From positions 689,148 to 753,147 of the forward strand of contig NZ_BNBY01000001.1 of NCBI RefSeq assembly GCF_014656195.1: a stretch of 64,000 bases of DNA, in the 5' to 3' direction. The DNA is from Kitasatospora xanthocidica. GTDB taxonomy: Bacteria; Actinomycetota; Actinomycetes; Streptomycetales; Streptomycetaceae. This document shows, piece after piece, positions 7,362 through 16,774 of this stretch. The translations under genes were made by a program, and so were the position numbers. The notes beneath the pieces are model-generated. The model saw nothing but the letters and a program-made list of their open reading frames with translations, ran no database searches and was not told the DNA's origin. Each line of letters starts with the position of its first letter. The first letter of the stretch is position 1.

Positions 7362-7912
7362 CCGGCCAGCACCGCCTCCACCCGCGCCACGGCCGCGAAT
7401 ATCTCCGGCGACGCCCGACGGATGAACCGCCCCACCAGGCTTTCCACCCCGTAGCGGCCGAGAATCTCCGCCACACGCGCCTCGGTCGTGGTCGGGCTGC
7501 CGTCGGGTGTCGTCGTCATGTCGCACCACACCAGGGCGTCGACCAAGAACTGGTCTTCCAACAGGGGGAACTCGGCCTCCAGGACCTCCCGGAGACCGCG
7601 CTCATCGGCTTCGAGCAACGCGAACGAGTGGTTCGCCACCAACCTCGTGAGCTGGTCATCAGCCCCATGGACATCACGGAGGAACCGCGCGCCGTCAAGC
7701 GGATGGAACCCTGTCGCCGCCAGCGTCGGCGCGTAGCCGACATCGTGCAGCAGAGCGGCACAGGTGAGAAGCCCGGCTTGGCGGCCGAGAACGCCTTCGA
7801 GGCGGCTCGCTCGGTCTGCCACGCCTTGCGTGTGTGCCCAGCGGCGGGGCAGCGGCTCGGCCAGCTCGTTCCTGGCCACCGTCCTGGCCCAAGAGATCAG
7901 TTGTTCGCTCAT
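7343..7912 (-). CDS. HD-domain hydrolase
   Basis: This is a 189-residue protein of the HD superfamily. Metal ligands are visible as His27 (RWAHTQGV), His56-Asp57 (LLHDVGY) and Asp131 (WCDMT). HPLDGARFLR and LVANHS contribute the extra conserved histidines. It is predicted to be a phosphohydrolase or nucleotidase. The ATG at 7912 overlaps the TGA of the decayed DUF397 gene as ATGA. The frame is also open upstream into the DUF397 ATG at 8059, so an N-terminally extended product is possible. Its proximity to a NUDIX enzyme, a nucleotidyltransferase and kinases fits a shared phosphorylated-metabolite role. Confidence 0.8.
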   Translation of the reverse strand: MSEQLISWARTVARNELAEPLPRRWAHTQGVADRASRLEGVLGRQAGLLTCAALLHDVGYAPTLAATGFHPLDGARFLRDVHGADDQLTRLVANHSFALLEADERGLREVLEAEFPLLEDQFLVDALVWCDMTTTPDGSPTTTEARVAEILGRYGVESLVGRFIRRASPEIFAAVARVEAVLAGQPRWG

Positions 7913-8059
7913 GTGTCGATGGTTTCCGTGGGTGGCCAGACCTTTGTGGTGGCGGCGAAGTTCACGAATGCCTGCCGTGCGGCCGGGTTGACGGACAGTC
8001 GGGGGCCGTTCTTGTCCTTGGAGTCTGAAGCTGCTCTTGAACCATGCCAGCTCGGACAT
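7909..8059 (-). pseudogene. DUF397-domain protein with internal deletion and frameshift
   Basis: The ATG at 8059, with GGGAGA upstream, begins MSELAWFKSSF, the classic DUF397 N-terminus. The remainder of the domain, DSKDKNGPRLSVNP and onward, follows immediately but in another frame. About 20 codons of the usual middle (the CVEVA region) are gone. In the shifted frame the gene ends at a TGA that overlaps the HD gene's ATG. In the original frame there is no stop, so translation would run into the HD gene. Confidence 0.75.
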
Positions 8060-8061
8060 GC

Positions 8062-8109
8062 TCACCGCTCTCCCAGGATCTGCTCGATCAAGGCCAAGGA
8101 CTCCCTCAT
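8062..8109 (-). pseudogene. C-terminal stub of an XRE (Scr1-type) regulator
   Basis: Only about 15 codons remain (ESLALIEQILGER, then TGA). The TGA sits two bases before the DUF397 ATG. That is the usual place of the XRE partner gene in streptomycete XRE-DUF397 pairs. The rest of the regulator is missing, replaced by an ATPase remnant on the opposite strand. Assignment rests mainly on position. Confidence 0.4.
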
Positions 8110-8114
8110 GTTGA

Positions 8115-8357
8115 GTGCTTGCCCCTGGGGGTTCCTCCCTCACCACCAGTACGCGCCGGGGCACCACCCTTCGCATCGAGATCAGCGACCCCAGGGGCGA
8201 CAGGCTCCCCGTCCTCCCCACCGTCCACCTGCCCAACGCGCAGTCCGGGCGGGGCCTCACCCTCATCGACGCCCTCTGCGACCGCTGGGGCACCATCCCC
8301 CGGCACCCCAACGCCAAGACCGTTTGGGCCGAGCTCGACCTCACCAGTGCGGCATAG
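8115..8357 (+). pseudogene. remnant of an anti-sigma-factor-like ATP-binding protein
   Basis: The reading frame holds TLRIEISDPRGDRLP, then SGRGLTLIDALCDRWG and KTVWAELDL. This is the C-terminal half of the RsbW-like HATPase_c proteins common in Streptomyces. The N-terminal half with the N-box is absent and the first 15 or so codons are unrelated. With the DUF397 and XRE remnants it marks one deletion event across a divergent XRE-DUF397/ATPase locus. Confidence 0.65.
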
Positions 8358-8417
8358 CAGGAGGAGTGGGAAGTCGGCCGGGCCGACTCCCCACTCCTCC
8401 GTGGCCGACGTGCCGGC

Positions 8418-8771
8418 TCAGGTCGCCCGGACCGGGCGGACCTCGACGAGGTCGCCCGGGGCGGAGGGCAGGCGGCGGGCCCAGGTGACGGCCTCGGCCT
8501 CGTCGGCCACGTCGATGACCCAGATGCCGCCGAGGTGTTCGTGGCCGGAGCGGTACGGGCCGTCGGAGACCGGGGCTCCGGCGGCGCCGCCCGGCACCAC
8601 CAGGCGGGCGGTGCAGCTGCGGTGCAGGCCGCCGCCGTAGCGGACGGTGACCCCGGCCTCGTACATCTCGCGGCCGAATCTCGCGTGCGCGGCGTCGAGG
8701 GCGGCCTCCTCCGCCTCGCTCAGCCCGTTCCAGACCCGCTCGTCGCCGTGAATGAGCAGGGTGTATTCCAT
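8418..8771 (-). CDS. YCII-related protein
   Basis: This is a 117-residue YCII/DGPF-type protein: MEYTLLIHGDE at the start, FGREMYEAG in the middle, and DGPYRSGHEHLGGIWVIDV followed by EAVTWARRLP at the end. Members of this ferredoxin-like-fold family are often encoded next to ECF sigma factors; none is adjacent here. Its function is not known. It begins 2 bases after the stop of a paralogue with the same length and motif order, so the pair looks like a tandem duplication in one operon. Confidence 0.8.
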   Translation of the reverse strand: MEYTLLIHGDERVWNGLSEAEEAALDAAHARFGREMYEAGVTVRYGGGLHRSCTARLVVPGGAAGAPVSDGPYRSGHEHLGGIWVIDVADEAEAVTWARRLPSAPGDLVEVRPVRAT

Positions 8772-8773
8772 CG

Positions 8774-9127
8774 CTATCGCTTCTCCGTTCCCACCGGCCG
8801 GTTGGTCCGCGGGGGCCCGTCGCAGCGACGGACCTCCACCCGGCCCGATTCGCTGAGCGGGAGTTTCGCCGCCCAGCCGAGCGCCTCCTGTTCGGAGGGC
8901 ACGTCGATCACCCAGAGGCCGCCGACCTCCAGGACGCCGTCCGCGGCCCGGGCCTCGCCCTCGGCGGCGGCCGGCCGGGCCAGCCGCGCGCCGTAGGCGA
9001 TGCGCACGCCGGCTTCGGCGAGTTCGCGGCCGAAGGCGCGGTTGGCGCTGAAGCGGGCCTCCCGCTCCTCGGACGTCATCCGGTCCCAGTCCGTCTCCTG
9101 GCCGTAGACCAGCAGGGCGTACTCCAT
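8774..9127 (-). CDS. YCII-related protein, paralogue
   Basis: This is a 117-residue protein with the same architecture as its downstream neighbour: MEYALLVYGQE, FGRELAEAGV, LEVGGLWVIDV and EALGWAAKLP. The DGP box of the other copy is replaced (ADGVLEVGG). It starts 23 bases after the end of the ABC exporter gene on the same strand, so it could be read through from the RiPP operon. A link in function is only inference. Confidence 0.78.
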   Translation of the reverse strand: MEYALLVYGQETDWDRMTSEEREARFSANRAFGRELAEAGVRIAYGARLARPAAAEGEARAADGVLEVGGLWVIDVPSEQEALGWAAKLPLSESGRVEVRRCDGPPRTNRPVGTEKR

Positions 9128-9149
9128 GTCCCCTCCCCGGAGCCGAGAA

Positions 9150-12140
9150 CTACATCTGGCGGCTGGCGAGGCGGGCGAACAGCCCGTCCCGGTCGGCCAG
9201 CAACTCTTCGTACCGGCCCTGTTGGACGACCCGGCCCTGGTCCATGACGATGATCCGGTCGGCCTCGGCGACGGTGGAGAGCCGGTGGGCGATGACGACC
9301 CGGGTGGCGTTGAGCCGGCGGGTGGATTCGGTGACCAGCCGCTGGGTCGGGTTGTCCAGGGCGCTCGTCGCCTCGTCGAAGAAGACGATGCGGGGCCGGG
9401 AGACGAGCGCGCGGGCGATCATCAGCCGTTGCCGCTGGCCGCCGCTGAGGGTGCTGGTGCCTTCGGAGAGCACGGTGTTCATGCCCATCGGCAGCGCGGC
9501 GATGTCCTTGTCGATGCCGGCCATCTCGGCGGCGGCCCAGGCGTCGTCGAGGGTGTGGTTGGTGGAGCCGACGATGTTGGCCTTGATGTCGCCGGCGAGC
9601 AGTGCGCCGTGCTGGAGGACCACCCCGCACTGGCGGCGGACGGCGGAGACCTCCAGCTCGCCGAGGTCCTGGCCGTCGTAGAGGACGGTGCCGGCCTCGG
9701 GCCGTTCGAAGCCGAGCAGCAGCCGCAGCACGGTGGACTTGCCGCTGCCGGAGGGGCCGACGACGGCGACGAACTCGCCGGGTTCGATGGTGAGGGTGAC
9801 GTCCTGGAGGGCGGGCGGGCCGTCCTGGCCGTAGCGGAAGGTGACGTGGCTGAGGCCGAGGCGGCCGGAGAGGTCGCCGGGGTCGGCCTTGCTGTCGTCG
9901 ACCTCGGGCTTCTCCTCCAGGATGGGCCGCAGCCGTTCCAGCATCGGGACGACGCCCATGGCGGTGACGGCGGCCGAGGTGAACTGGAGGCTGGAGGCGA
10001 TCAGCAGGTTGAAGGCGGTGAAGAAGGAGAGGAAGACCGGGATCGGCACGCTGCCGTCGAGCGGGCCGGCGATCACGCCGAAGACGATCACCGAACAGAC
10101 CAGCGGGAAGCCGGCGTTGAAGGTGGTGACGGCGTTCTGCACCCGGCGGGAGGAGGCGGCGAGGCCGCGGCCCTTGCCGAATTCGGCGGCCCAGACCCCG
10201 AACACCCGGTCCTCGGCCGCGGTCACCCGCAACTTGGGGATGGCGGTGAGCAGTTGGAAGACCCGGGCGGACATGGTCTGCTCGTGCGCGTACAGCCGGC
10301 GCTGCCAGCGGACCTCGAACCGGCCGGCGGCCAGCGCGAAGCCGCCGCCGATCAGGACGAGGGCGGTGGCGAGCGCGGCGAGCCGCAGGTCGTAGAAGAA
10401 GACCAGCACCAGGTTGGCCAGCCCGGTCAGCAGCCCGAGGGTCGCCGTGGTCATCATCCCGGAGAGGGTCTCCTGGGCGGCGCTGACGCCGAGCACGGTG
10501 GTGCCGAGTTCGCCGGTGGAGTAGTTGGCGAAGAACGGGGCGGGCAGGGAGAGCAGCCTGGTCCAGACGCCGACCTGCATGGCGGCGGTGGAGCGGCTCT
10601 CGATCCGCAGCACCGCGATGTTCTGGACGATGGAGAGCGCGGCGACCGCCATCGCGGAGCCGATCACCACCAGGGCGCCCTCGGTGATCAGGTTGCGCTG
10701 GGCGTGGGCGACGAAGGTGCCGAGGACCTCGCCGGTCATCACCGGGACGAGCAGGCCGATCAGGGCGACCAGCGCAGCCATGCCGGTGAACATCCACAGG
10801 TCGCGCCGGTTGTTGCGCAGGCCGAACCTCAGCAGCCCGGCGACGGACCGTACGGTCGCCGGGAGCGGCCGGTAGAGGACGGTGGCCTTGTTCTGGAGTT
10901 CGGCGGCGACCTTCGGGGTGAGCGGGGTGACCTTGCCGCCCTCGGCGAGGACGTAGCCGCCGCCGGAGCCGTCGCCGATGGGGAGCAGGGCGACCGGGGC
11001 GCCGGCCTTGCGGTAGCCGACCATGGCGCCGAGGTCGTGGTGCCACCACCGGCCGTCGAGGCGGACCGAGCGGGTGCGGACGCCGGAGGCCAGGGCGATG
11101 GCCTGGAGCCGGTCGAGCCGGCGGTCGTGCCCGTTGCCGGTGACCGGGGCGGTGACGGTGTAGCCCTCGTGGGCGGCGACCAGCCGGGCGGCGGCGAGGG
11201 TGGGTTCGTCGCCGGTGGCGTCGCTGATCCGCAGCCGGGAGGAGGTGTCGCGCAGGACGGTCTCGAAGCCGCGCGCGGAGTCGGCGAGGGTGCCGGCGTC
11301 GCGTTCCCGCCGGGTGGCGATCAGCTCGGTCTCGCCGTCGCGGCGGGTTTCGATCCGGCGGTCGACGGTGTCCAGCAGCCGCCCGCAGTGGGTGGCGAGG
11401 CGTTCCCAGAGGCCGCCCTCGTCGAGCAGTTCGCGCGGGGAGCGGGCCCGGACGGTGGCGGCGCCGGTGGCGACCAGCCAGTCCTTCTCGGTGAGGCAGA
11501 TTTCGCTGCCTTCGGTGAGTTCGCCGGTGCCGCCGCCGGGCGTCTCGCCCTGTGCTCCGTCGGGCGCCTCGACGGTGCCTTCCTCGATCCGCACCCACTG
11601 GAGGCCGTCGACGGAGCGCAGGGCCTGGCCGCGTTTGAGGGCGGTCGGCCCGGCGGGGTCGAGCGGGGTGAACTCGCGCGGGGGCAGGGTGTCGCGCAGG
11701 GCGCCGGCCAGTGCGGTGAGGCCGCGGCCGAGGCCGGCCAGGAACTGGTCGGCGGCGAGCTGCTGTTCGCCTTCGGGCAGGGCCCGGACGGCGGCGCCGG
11801 CCGCGGTGCCGCAGTCCCGGCCGCGGGCGGAGAGGCCTTCGACCCAGGCGGTGGCGAGGAAGGAGAGTTCGGCGCCGAGCACCGGGCGGGCGACGATGCC
11901 GCGCCGTGGTCCGGCGGCCGCGCCGGGGACCAGGGTGCCCGCCTCGATGCGGCAGAGGAAGTGCCAACGGCCTTGCGGTGCACCGGAGTCGATGCTGACC
12001 GCGAACAGGTCGACGGCGCCCGAGCGGACCAGCAGCATCCGCCGGGGGTCGTCCAGGACGAGGTAGCGGTCGGCGAGCGGGTCGACCGGTTCGGCCGCGT
12101 CGGTGAAGAACGGTGAGAAGACTTCCATCGCGAGTGTCAC
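9150..12140 (-). CDS. NHLP-type RiPP export ABC transporter, permease/ATPase
   Basis: This is a 996-residue ABC exporter subunit of the type annotated in NHLP bacteriocin systems. A long N-terminal region of about 420 residues has no clear peptidase motif. It is followed by a six-helix exporter membrane domain ([17 protein letters not shown] onward) and an ATPase. The ATPase has Walker [10 protein letters not shown] at about 795-803, signature LSGGQRQRL near 898 and Walker [13 protein letters not shown]. The GTG start overlaps the upstream gene's TGA as GTGA, which argues for coupled synthesis and probably a heterodimer or paired exporter with that protein. It is the last gene of the azole RiPP operon. 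Confidence 0.9.
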   Translation of the reverse strand: MTLAMEVFSPFFTDAAEPVDPLADRYLVLDDPRRMLLVRSGAVDLFAVSIDSGAPQGRWHFLCRIEAGTLVPGAAAGPRRGIVARPVLGAELSFLATAWVEGLSARGRDCGTAAGAAVRALPEGEQQLAADQFLAGLGRGLTALAGALRDTLPPREFTPLDPAGPTALKRGQALRSVDGLQWVRIEEGTVEAPDGAQGETPGGGTGELTEGSEICLTEKDWLVATGAATVRARSPRELLDEGGLWERLATHCGRLLDTVDRRIETRRDGETELIATRRERDAGTLADSARGFETVLRDTSSRLRISDATGDEPTLAAARLVAAHEGYTVTAPVTGNGHDRRLDRLQAIALASGVRTRSVRLDGRWWHHDLGAMVGYRKAGAPVALLPIGDGSGGGYVLAEGGKVTPLTPKVAAELQNKATVLYRPLPATVRSVAGLLRFGLRNNRRDLWMFTGMAALVALIGLLVPVMTGEVLGTFVAHAQRNLITEGALVVIGSAMAVAALSIVQNIAVLRIESRSTAAMQVGVWTRLLSLPAPFFANYSTGELGTTVLGVSAAQETLSGMMTTATLGLLTGLANLVLVFFYDLRLAALATALVLIGGGFALAAGRFEVRWQRRLYAHEQTMSARVFQLLTAIPKLRVTAAEDRVFGVWAAEFGKGRGLAASSRRVQNAVTTFNAGFPLVCSVIVFGVIAGPLDGSVPIPVFLSFFTAFNLLIASSLQFTSAAVTAMGVVPMLERLRPILEEKPEVDDSKADPGDLSGRLGLSHVTFRYGQDGPPALQDVTLTIEPGEFVAVVGPSGSGKSTVLRLLLGFERPEAGTVLYDGQDLGELEVSAVRRQCGVVLQHGALLAGDIKANIVGSTNHTLDDAWAAAEMAGIDKDIAALPMGMNTVLSEGTSTLSGGQRQRLMIARALVSRPRIVFFDEATSALDNPTQRLVTESTRRLNATRVVIAHRLSTVAEADRIIVMDQGRVVQQGRYEELLADRDGLFARLASRQM

Positions 12141-14413
12141 AGTTCGTCCTCCTCCTCGCGGCGCGCGGACTCGATGAGCGCGGTGTAGTGCCCGCCCAGC
12201 GCCAACAGCTCGTCGTGGGTGCCCCGTTCGACGATCTCGCCCTGGCTCAGCACGATGATCTCGTCGGCGTCGCGGACGGTGGAGAGCCGGTGCGCGATGA
12301 TCAGGCAGGCGCAGCCGCGGCGGCGCAGGTTGTCCATGATCACCCGCTCGGTCTCCGGGTCGAGCGCGCTGGTCGCCTCGTCCAGCACCAGCAGGGTCGG
12401 TTCGGTGGCCAACGCGCGGGCCAGCTCCAGGCGTTGGCGCTGTCCGCCGCTGAAGTTGCGCCCGCCCTCCAGGACGGCGCTGTGGATGCCGCCGGGCCTG
12501 GTCATCACGGTGTCGAAGACGGCGGCGTCGTGCAGGGCGGCGGTGACGGCCTCGTCGGGGACGTCGTCGTTCCACAGGGTGAGGTTGTCGCGGACGGTGC
12601 CCTCGAAGAGCGAGATGTCCTGGTCGACGTAGGCCAGTGAGGAGGCCAGGACGGTCCGGGAGAGCTCCTCGCGGGGCCGTCCGTCGAGCAGGATCCGGCC
12701 CGACCACGGGGTGTAGAGGCCGGTCAGCAGTCGGCCGAGGGTGGACTTGCCGCTGCCGGAGCCGCCGACCACGGCGATCCGGCGGCCGGGGACCACGGTC
12801 AGGCTGAGGTCCTTGATGATCGGCTCGGAGAGCGGGCTGTAGCCGAAGCGGACGTTCTCGAACTCCAGGTTGCCGTCCAGCTTGGGCCCGGCGGGCGGTT
12901 CGGGCTTGGCGAAGGCGGCGGCCACCGGGTAGCGCTCGACGTCGTACAGCCGCTTGATGTCGGCGGTGACGTCCTGGAGCCGGCCGCCCAGGTTGGTGAG
13001 CTGGGTGACGGGGCGGCTGAGCGCGGCGAGCAGGGTCTGGAAGGAGACCAGGATGCCGACGCTCATCGCGCCGTCGACCACCCGCTGTCCGCCGACCAGC
13101 AGGATCAGTCCGCTGTTGAGGGCGGCGAGCATCGGCGGCACCACGGTGAGCACGGCGCTGGGGATGCCCAGCTTCTGCTTGGCGGTGACGACCTTGGCGA
13201 GGAAGCCGGCCCAGCGGCTGAACGCGTCCGGCTCGGAGCCGGTGGCCTTGACCGTCTCGATCAGCGAGAGCGTGGTGAAGGTGGTGGCGGTCAGGTTGCC
13301 GCGGTCGGTGCGCAGCGCGGCGACGGCGTCGGTGCGGGAGCGGGCGACGGCCTGCAGCACCACGATGTTGAGCAGCGCCATGCCGAGGCCGACGACGCCG
13401 AGCAGGATGTCGTAGCGGATCAGTACGGCCGCGTAGAAGAGCACCAGGCCGAGGTTGATGACGGTGAGCGCGAGGTCGCGGGAGAGGATCTCGGCGACCA
13501 CGTCGTTGCCGGACACCCGCTTGGCGACTTCGGCGGGGCGGCGTTGCAGGAAGAAGTCGACGGGCAGCCGCAGCAGGTGCCGGAAGAACCGGGCGGAGCT
13601 GACCAGCCCCATCCGGATCTCGATCCGCAGCAGGTAGTGCCGCTGGACGGAGGTCAGCACGAAGACGACCACGGCGGTGGCGGTCATGGCGGCCAGCAGC
13701 GGCAGCAGGTAGCCGCCGCCGCTGCCGGTGAGCACCCGGTCGATGAAGACCCGGGTGTACGCGGGGATCGCGATGCCGGGCAGCACCAGCAGCAGGCTGG
13801 CGAGCAGCACCAGCGGCATGGCCCGGCCGGTGGGCAGCCGGCGTTCGAGCAGGGCGCGGGTGACGCCGCCCTTGTCGCCGCCGGGTTCGAAGTCGGGGCC
13901 CTTCTCGAAGGAGAGCACGATCCCGGTGAAGCCGGAGTCGAACTCGTCCCACTCCATCAGGCGGGGGCCGCTGGCGGGGTCGTTGACCGCGACGACGGTG
14001 CGCCCGTACCGGGTGCGGATGCCCTCGACGACCATGAAGTGCTGGAAGGCCCAGAAGATGATCACCGGGCCGTCGAGGTCGCGGAGCTTCTCGGCCTCGG
14101 TCTGGTAGCCGCGGGCCTTGAGCCCGTACGTACGGGCGGCGTTGAGCAGGGTGGAGGCGCGGGCGCCGTCGCGGGAGACGCCGCAGACGCCGCGCAGGTC
14201 CTCCAGCGGCACCCAGCGCCCGTGGTAGGCGAGGATCATGGCGAGGCTGGCGGCGCCGCACTCGACCGATTCCATCTGCAGGACGGTCGGTACGGCGTGC
14301 CGCCAGCGCCGCGGCGCGGCCGCCCGGGTGGGGCGGCCGCGGCGGTTCTTCTTCTGTCCGGGTTCGGGCTCGGGCGCGGTGGCCCGGGTGGCCTCCGGGA
14401 TCGTGGCTGTCAT
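12137..14413 (-). CDS. RiPP export ABC transporter with C39 leader peptidase
   Basis: This is a 758-residue three-domain protein. Residues 40-180 are a C39 cysteine peptidase: QMESVECGAASLAMI with Gln46 and Cys52, HFMVVEGI with His125, and VNDPASG with Asp145. These remove double-glycine-type leaders during export. Six transmembrane helices follow. The ATPase has Walker A GGSGSGKST at 550-558, signature FSGGQ at about 654 and [12 protein letters not shown]. It is coupled to the membrane fusion gene upstream (10-base gap) and the second ABC gene downstream (GTGA). The peptidase implies that the cargo carries a GG/GA leader. Confidence 0.93.
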   Translation of the reverse strand: MTATIPEATRATAPEPEPGQKKNRRGRPTRAAAPRRWRHAVPTVLQMESVECGAASLAMILAYHGRWVPLEDLRGVCGVSRDGARASTLLNAARTYGLKARGYQTEAEKLRDLDGPVIIFWAFQHFMVVEGIRTRYGRTVVAVNDPASGPRLMEWDEFDSGFTGIVLSFEKGPDFEPGGDKGGVTRALLERRLPTGRAMPLVLLASLLLVLPGIAIPAYTRVFIDRVLTGSGGGYLLPLLAAMTATAVVVFVLTSVQRHYLLRIEIRMGLVSSARFFRHLLRLPVDFFLQRRPAEVAKRVSGNDVVAEILSRDLALTVINLGLVLFYAAVLIRYDILLGVVGLGMALLNIVVLQAVARSRTDAVAALRTDRGNLTATTFTTLSLIETVKATGSEPDAFSRWAGFLAKVVTAKQKLGIPSAVLTVVPPMLAALNSGLILLVGGQRVVDGAMSVGILVSFQTLLAALSRPVTQLTNLGGRLQDVTADIKRLYDVERYPVAAAFAKPEPPAGPKLDGNLEFENVRFGYSPLSEPIIKDLSLTVVPGRRIAVVGGSGSGKSTLGRLLTGLYTPWSGRILLDGRPREELSRTVLASSLAYVDQDISLFEGTVRDNLTLWNDDVPDEAVTAALHDAAVFDTVMTRPGGIHSAVLEGGRNFSGGQRQRLELARALATEPTLLVLDEATSALDPETERVIMDNLRRRGCACLIIAHRLSTVRDADEIIVLSQGEIVERGTHDELLALGGHYTALIESARREEEDEL

Positions 14414-14423
14414 CGGAGCCCCC

Positions 14424-15236
14424 TCAGCGGCCGAGGATCAGGTTGAACGGGGTCTGCTTGCCCACGTTGATCGTCGCGGTGACGGCGACCTGGGTGCCGA
14501 GTGGGTTCGGCGGGCCGCTCTGCGAGGTCCAGGCGTAGCCGGTCGGGGTGTCCGGGTCGGGCGTCAGCTCGACCACGACCAGCCGCGGGGCGTCCTTGCC
14601 CAGGTAGCGCTGGGCGGCGAGGTCGCCGCCGACCAGGCCGGAGATCGCCTCCTTGGTGAGCGCGTACGGGCTGACCGAGCTGACCGTGCCGCGCAGCAGG
14701 CCGAAGGCGCCGGCCGGGCTGGTGGACACGTTGAGGTCGACCTGGTCGCCGGGCGTCAGTCCGACGGTGTGGGTCGCGGGTACGAAGACCATCGCGACCA
14801 CGCCCTCCTGGGGGTCGTCGATCCGTTCGACCGAGACCACCGGGGAGCCGGGGGCGACGACCTGGCCGTCGGTGACCGACAGGCCGACCACCCGCCCGCC
14901 GAACGGGCTGGTGATCTCCCGGCTGTGGCCCTCGGAGTCCTCGACCCGGGCCACCGACTGGCCCTGCTTGACCTGGTCGGAGGGCTTGGCCAGGACGGTG
15001 CGGACCATCCCGCCGAACGGGCTCTGGATCATCGCGGTGCCGTGCGGGCGGGTCAGCAGGCCGGGGGCGTCCACGGTGATCGGGATGGTGCCGGCGAAGG
15101 TCCAGAGCAGCGCCGCCGCCATGGTGATCATGACGACGAACAGGGCGATCCAGCCCCGCGGCGCGGCGAGCAGCGTGGGCGAGTCCAGCTCGTCCGGCTC
15201 GCGCATCCGCTGCAGCGCCTTGAAACGGAACTTCAT
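14424..15236 (-). CDS. NHLP-type secretion membrane fusion protein (HlyD family)
   Basis: This 270-residue protein has a short cytosolic N-terminus, one transmembrane helix (WIALFVVMITMAAALLW, about 29-45) and a periplasmic-adaptor-like body. The body contains two lipoyl-like half motifs, IQSPFGGMVRTVL and ITSPFGGRVVGL, typical of HlyD adaptors. It should bridge the ABC exporter to the cell envelope. Its ATG overlaps the SagB stop as ATGA, placing it firmly in the RiPP operon. Confidence 0.88.
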   Translation of the reverse strand: MKFRFKALQRMREPDELDSPTLLAAPRGWIALFVVMITMAAALLWTFAGTIPITVDAPGLLTRPHGTAMIQSPFGGMVRTVLAKPSDQVKQGQSVARVEDSEGHSREITSPFGGRVVGLSVTDGQVVAPGSPVVSVERIDDPQEGVVAMVFVPATHTVGLTPGDQVDLNVSTSPAGAFGLLRGTVSSVSPYALTKEAISGLVGGDLAAQRYLGKDAPRLVVVELTPDPDTPTGYAWTSQSGPPNPLGTQVAVTATINVGKQTPFNLILGR

Positions 15237-16753
15237 CTTCTGGCTTCTCTCCGTGGGACGCCGACGTCCTGGCGCAGCGTCGGGGGCCGGCTGCCGATCA
15301 CGAGCTCACCGACGGTGCCCTCGGTGAAGTAGTCGATGCCGCTGGCCGCGGCGAAGTCGGCGGCGTCGCCGCCACCGAGGCCGCAGACCGCGAGGTCCAT
15401 CGCGGTGCCGACCAGGTAGAGGGTCTGGTAGAGCGCGCCGACGTGCTTGAGGATCAGCGGGTAGGCGACCGTCTCGTACTTCCACATCACCCGGCCGAAC
15501 CGCGCGGTGACCAGCAGCACCACCTGCGGGTCGGCCTTCATCAGGCTGGACTCGCGGGCACTGGCGACGAGTTGGGCGGTCGCCGGGGTGGGCTCGCTGA
15601 CCAGCTCCAGCTCGTGCCGGTCGGTCGCGTAGTGCCACAGGCCGGGCTCGAGGCCGGCGCAGGAGGTGACCAGCGGGTACACCTCCAGCTCGTGCACCGC
15701 GCCGCCGCTCGGGTACGGCCGGTCGGCCAGCTCCTGGCCGTCGCCGCCGGTGAAGGTCTGCCGCCGGCGCACGGAGCGCCAGAGCAGTTCGCCGAGCCGC
15801 TCGACGGTGATCGGCGCCTGCTCGTCGTGGTCGCGCACCGAGCGGCGCTGTTCCAGCACCTCGGTGAACGGCCGGTCGGCGCGGACGAGTTCGTCCAGGT
15901 CCGGGACGGGCAGGGCGACCTTCTCGCCGGGGAACGGCGCCGGCGAGGCCGGCTCCGGGGCGAACCGGTCGCCGAACCGGTAGGTGCCGCCGTACCCGGC
16001 GACGGTGGTCGGCCGGCGGGTGCGGGAGTGGAACGCGAGGTCGGCCGCCTGCCACTGGGCGAAGCGCTGCTCCTCGGCCTCCGGCTCGGCGCCGGGGGAG
16101 CCGTACGCGAGCAGGCCGGCCGCGGCGAACAGCCGCAGGGTCTGCCGGACGGCGTCCAGCGGCAGGCCGCCGGGCAGCTGGGCGAGCGCGGCGGGGCTGG
16201 TCCAGCCCGCCAGCGCGGCGAGCAGTCCGGCCGCCCGGGCGGTCAGCCCGACGGCCAGCGGGCTGCCGGGGGCGCGGACCAGCAGGGCGCCGTCCTCGGC
16301 CGAGGCGGAGGCGAAGCGGGACAGCTTCACCCGCCCGGTCGGGTCCGGGGTGGGCCCCGGCTCGGCGGCGCCCCGGCCGACCGGCCGCAGCCGGGCCAGC
16401 GGCTCGTCCGCGGTGTCGGTCACCAGGTGGACGGAGTGTTCCAGCAGCCCGGCGGTGCCGAGCCGGCGGCGGGTGAGCTGCCAGCGCAGCAGTCCGGCGT
16501 CGCCGTCCCGGGCCGCGACCAGGGCGGCCAGCTCCTCCTCGGTGTGCTCGCCGGCGGCCAGCGCGGCCACGGCCTCCAGGGCGCCGGGGGCGAGGTCGTT
16601 CAGGTTCAGCGCGCCGACGGGCGCGGTCAGCCGGACGGCGCGCGGGCCGAGCGGCGCGAACGAGCCGTCGGGGCGCAGCCGCAGCCGGCGGACCGTACGG
16701 GCGGTCGCGGGCAGGTGGACGTCGTCCAGGGGGGTCGTCAGAGCGGTGGTCAT
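15233..16753 (-). CDS. SagB-type peptide dehydrogenase (azoline oxidase)
   Basis: This is a 506-residue protein. The C-terminal half is an FMN nitroreductase-fold SagB domain: LEQRRSVRDHD, ITVERLGELLWRS, YPSGGAVHELEVY and WKYETVAYPLILKHVGALYQ. SagB enzymes oxidise azolines made by the cyclodehydratase to thiazoles and oxazoles. The N-terminal 200 residues are a less conserved extension resembling partner-binding regions of other SagB proteins. It lies 21 bases after the YcaO gene and overlaps the membrane fusion gene by 4 bases. The product is therefore predicted to be a dehydrogenated linear azole peptide. Confidence 0.9.
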   Translation of the reverse strand: MTTALTTPLDDVHLPATARTVRRLRLRPDGSFAPLGPRAVRLTAPVGALNLNDLAPGALEAVAALAAGEHTEEELAALVAARDGDAGLLRWQLTRRRLGTAGLLEHSVHLVTDTADEPLARLRPVGRGAAEPGPTPDPTGRVKLSRFASASAEDGALLVRAPGSPLAVGLTARAAGLLAALAGWTSPAALAQLPGGLPLDAVRQTLRLFAAAGLLAYGSPGAEPEAEEQRFAQWQAADLAFHSRTRRPTTVAGYGGTYRFGDRFAPEPASPAPFPGEKVALPVPDLDELVRADRPFTEVLEQRRSVRDHDEQAPITVERLGELLWRSVRRRQTFTGGDGQELADRPYPSGGAVHELEVYPLVTSCAGLEPGLWHYATDRHELELVSEPTPATAQLVASARESSLMKADPQVVLLVTARFGRVMWKYETVAYPLILKHVGALYQTLYLVGTAMDLAVCGLGGGDAADFAAASGIDYFTEGTVGELVIGSRPPTLRQDVGVPRREARR

Positions 16754-16774
16754 GGTGTCAGCACCCGGCCGTTC

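Noticed and set aside
9126..12116. 996-codon rightward open frame antisense to the second ABC gene
   Set aside because: It is a Gly/Asp/Glu/Gln-rich string with no domains, the mirror of real codons in very GC-rich DNA.
9150..14261. A single 1703-codon leftward open frame spanning both ABC exporter genes
   Set aside because: Only its last 996 codons match an ABC exporter. The upstream part is out of frame with the C39-peptidase gene, which has its own complete domains and a GTGA junction. The open frame reflects high GC.
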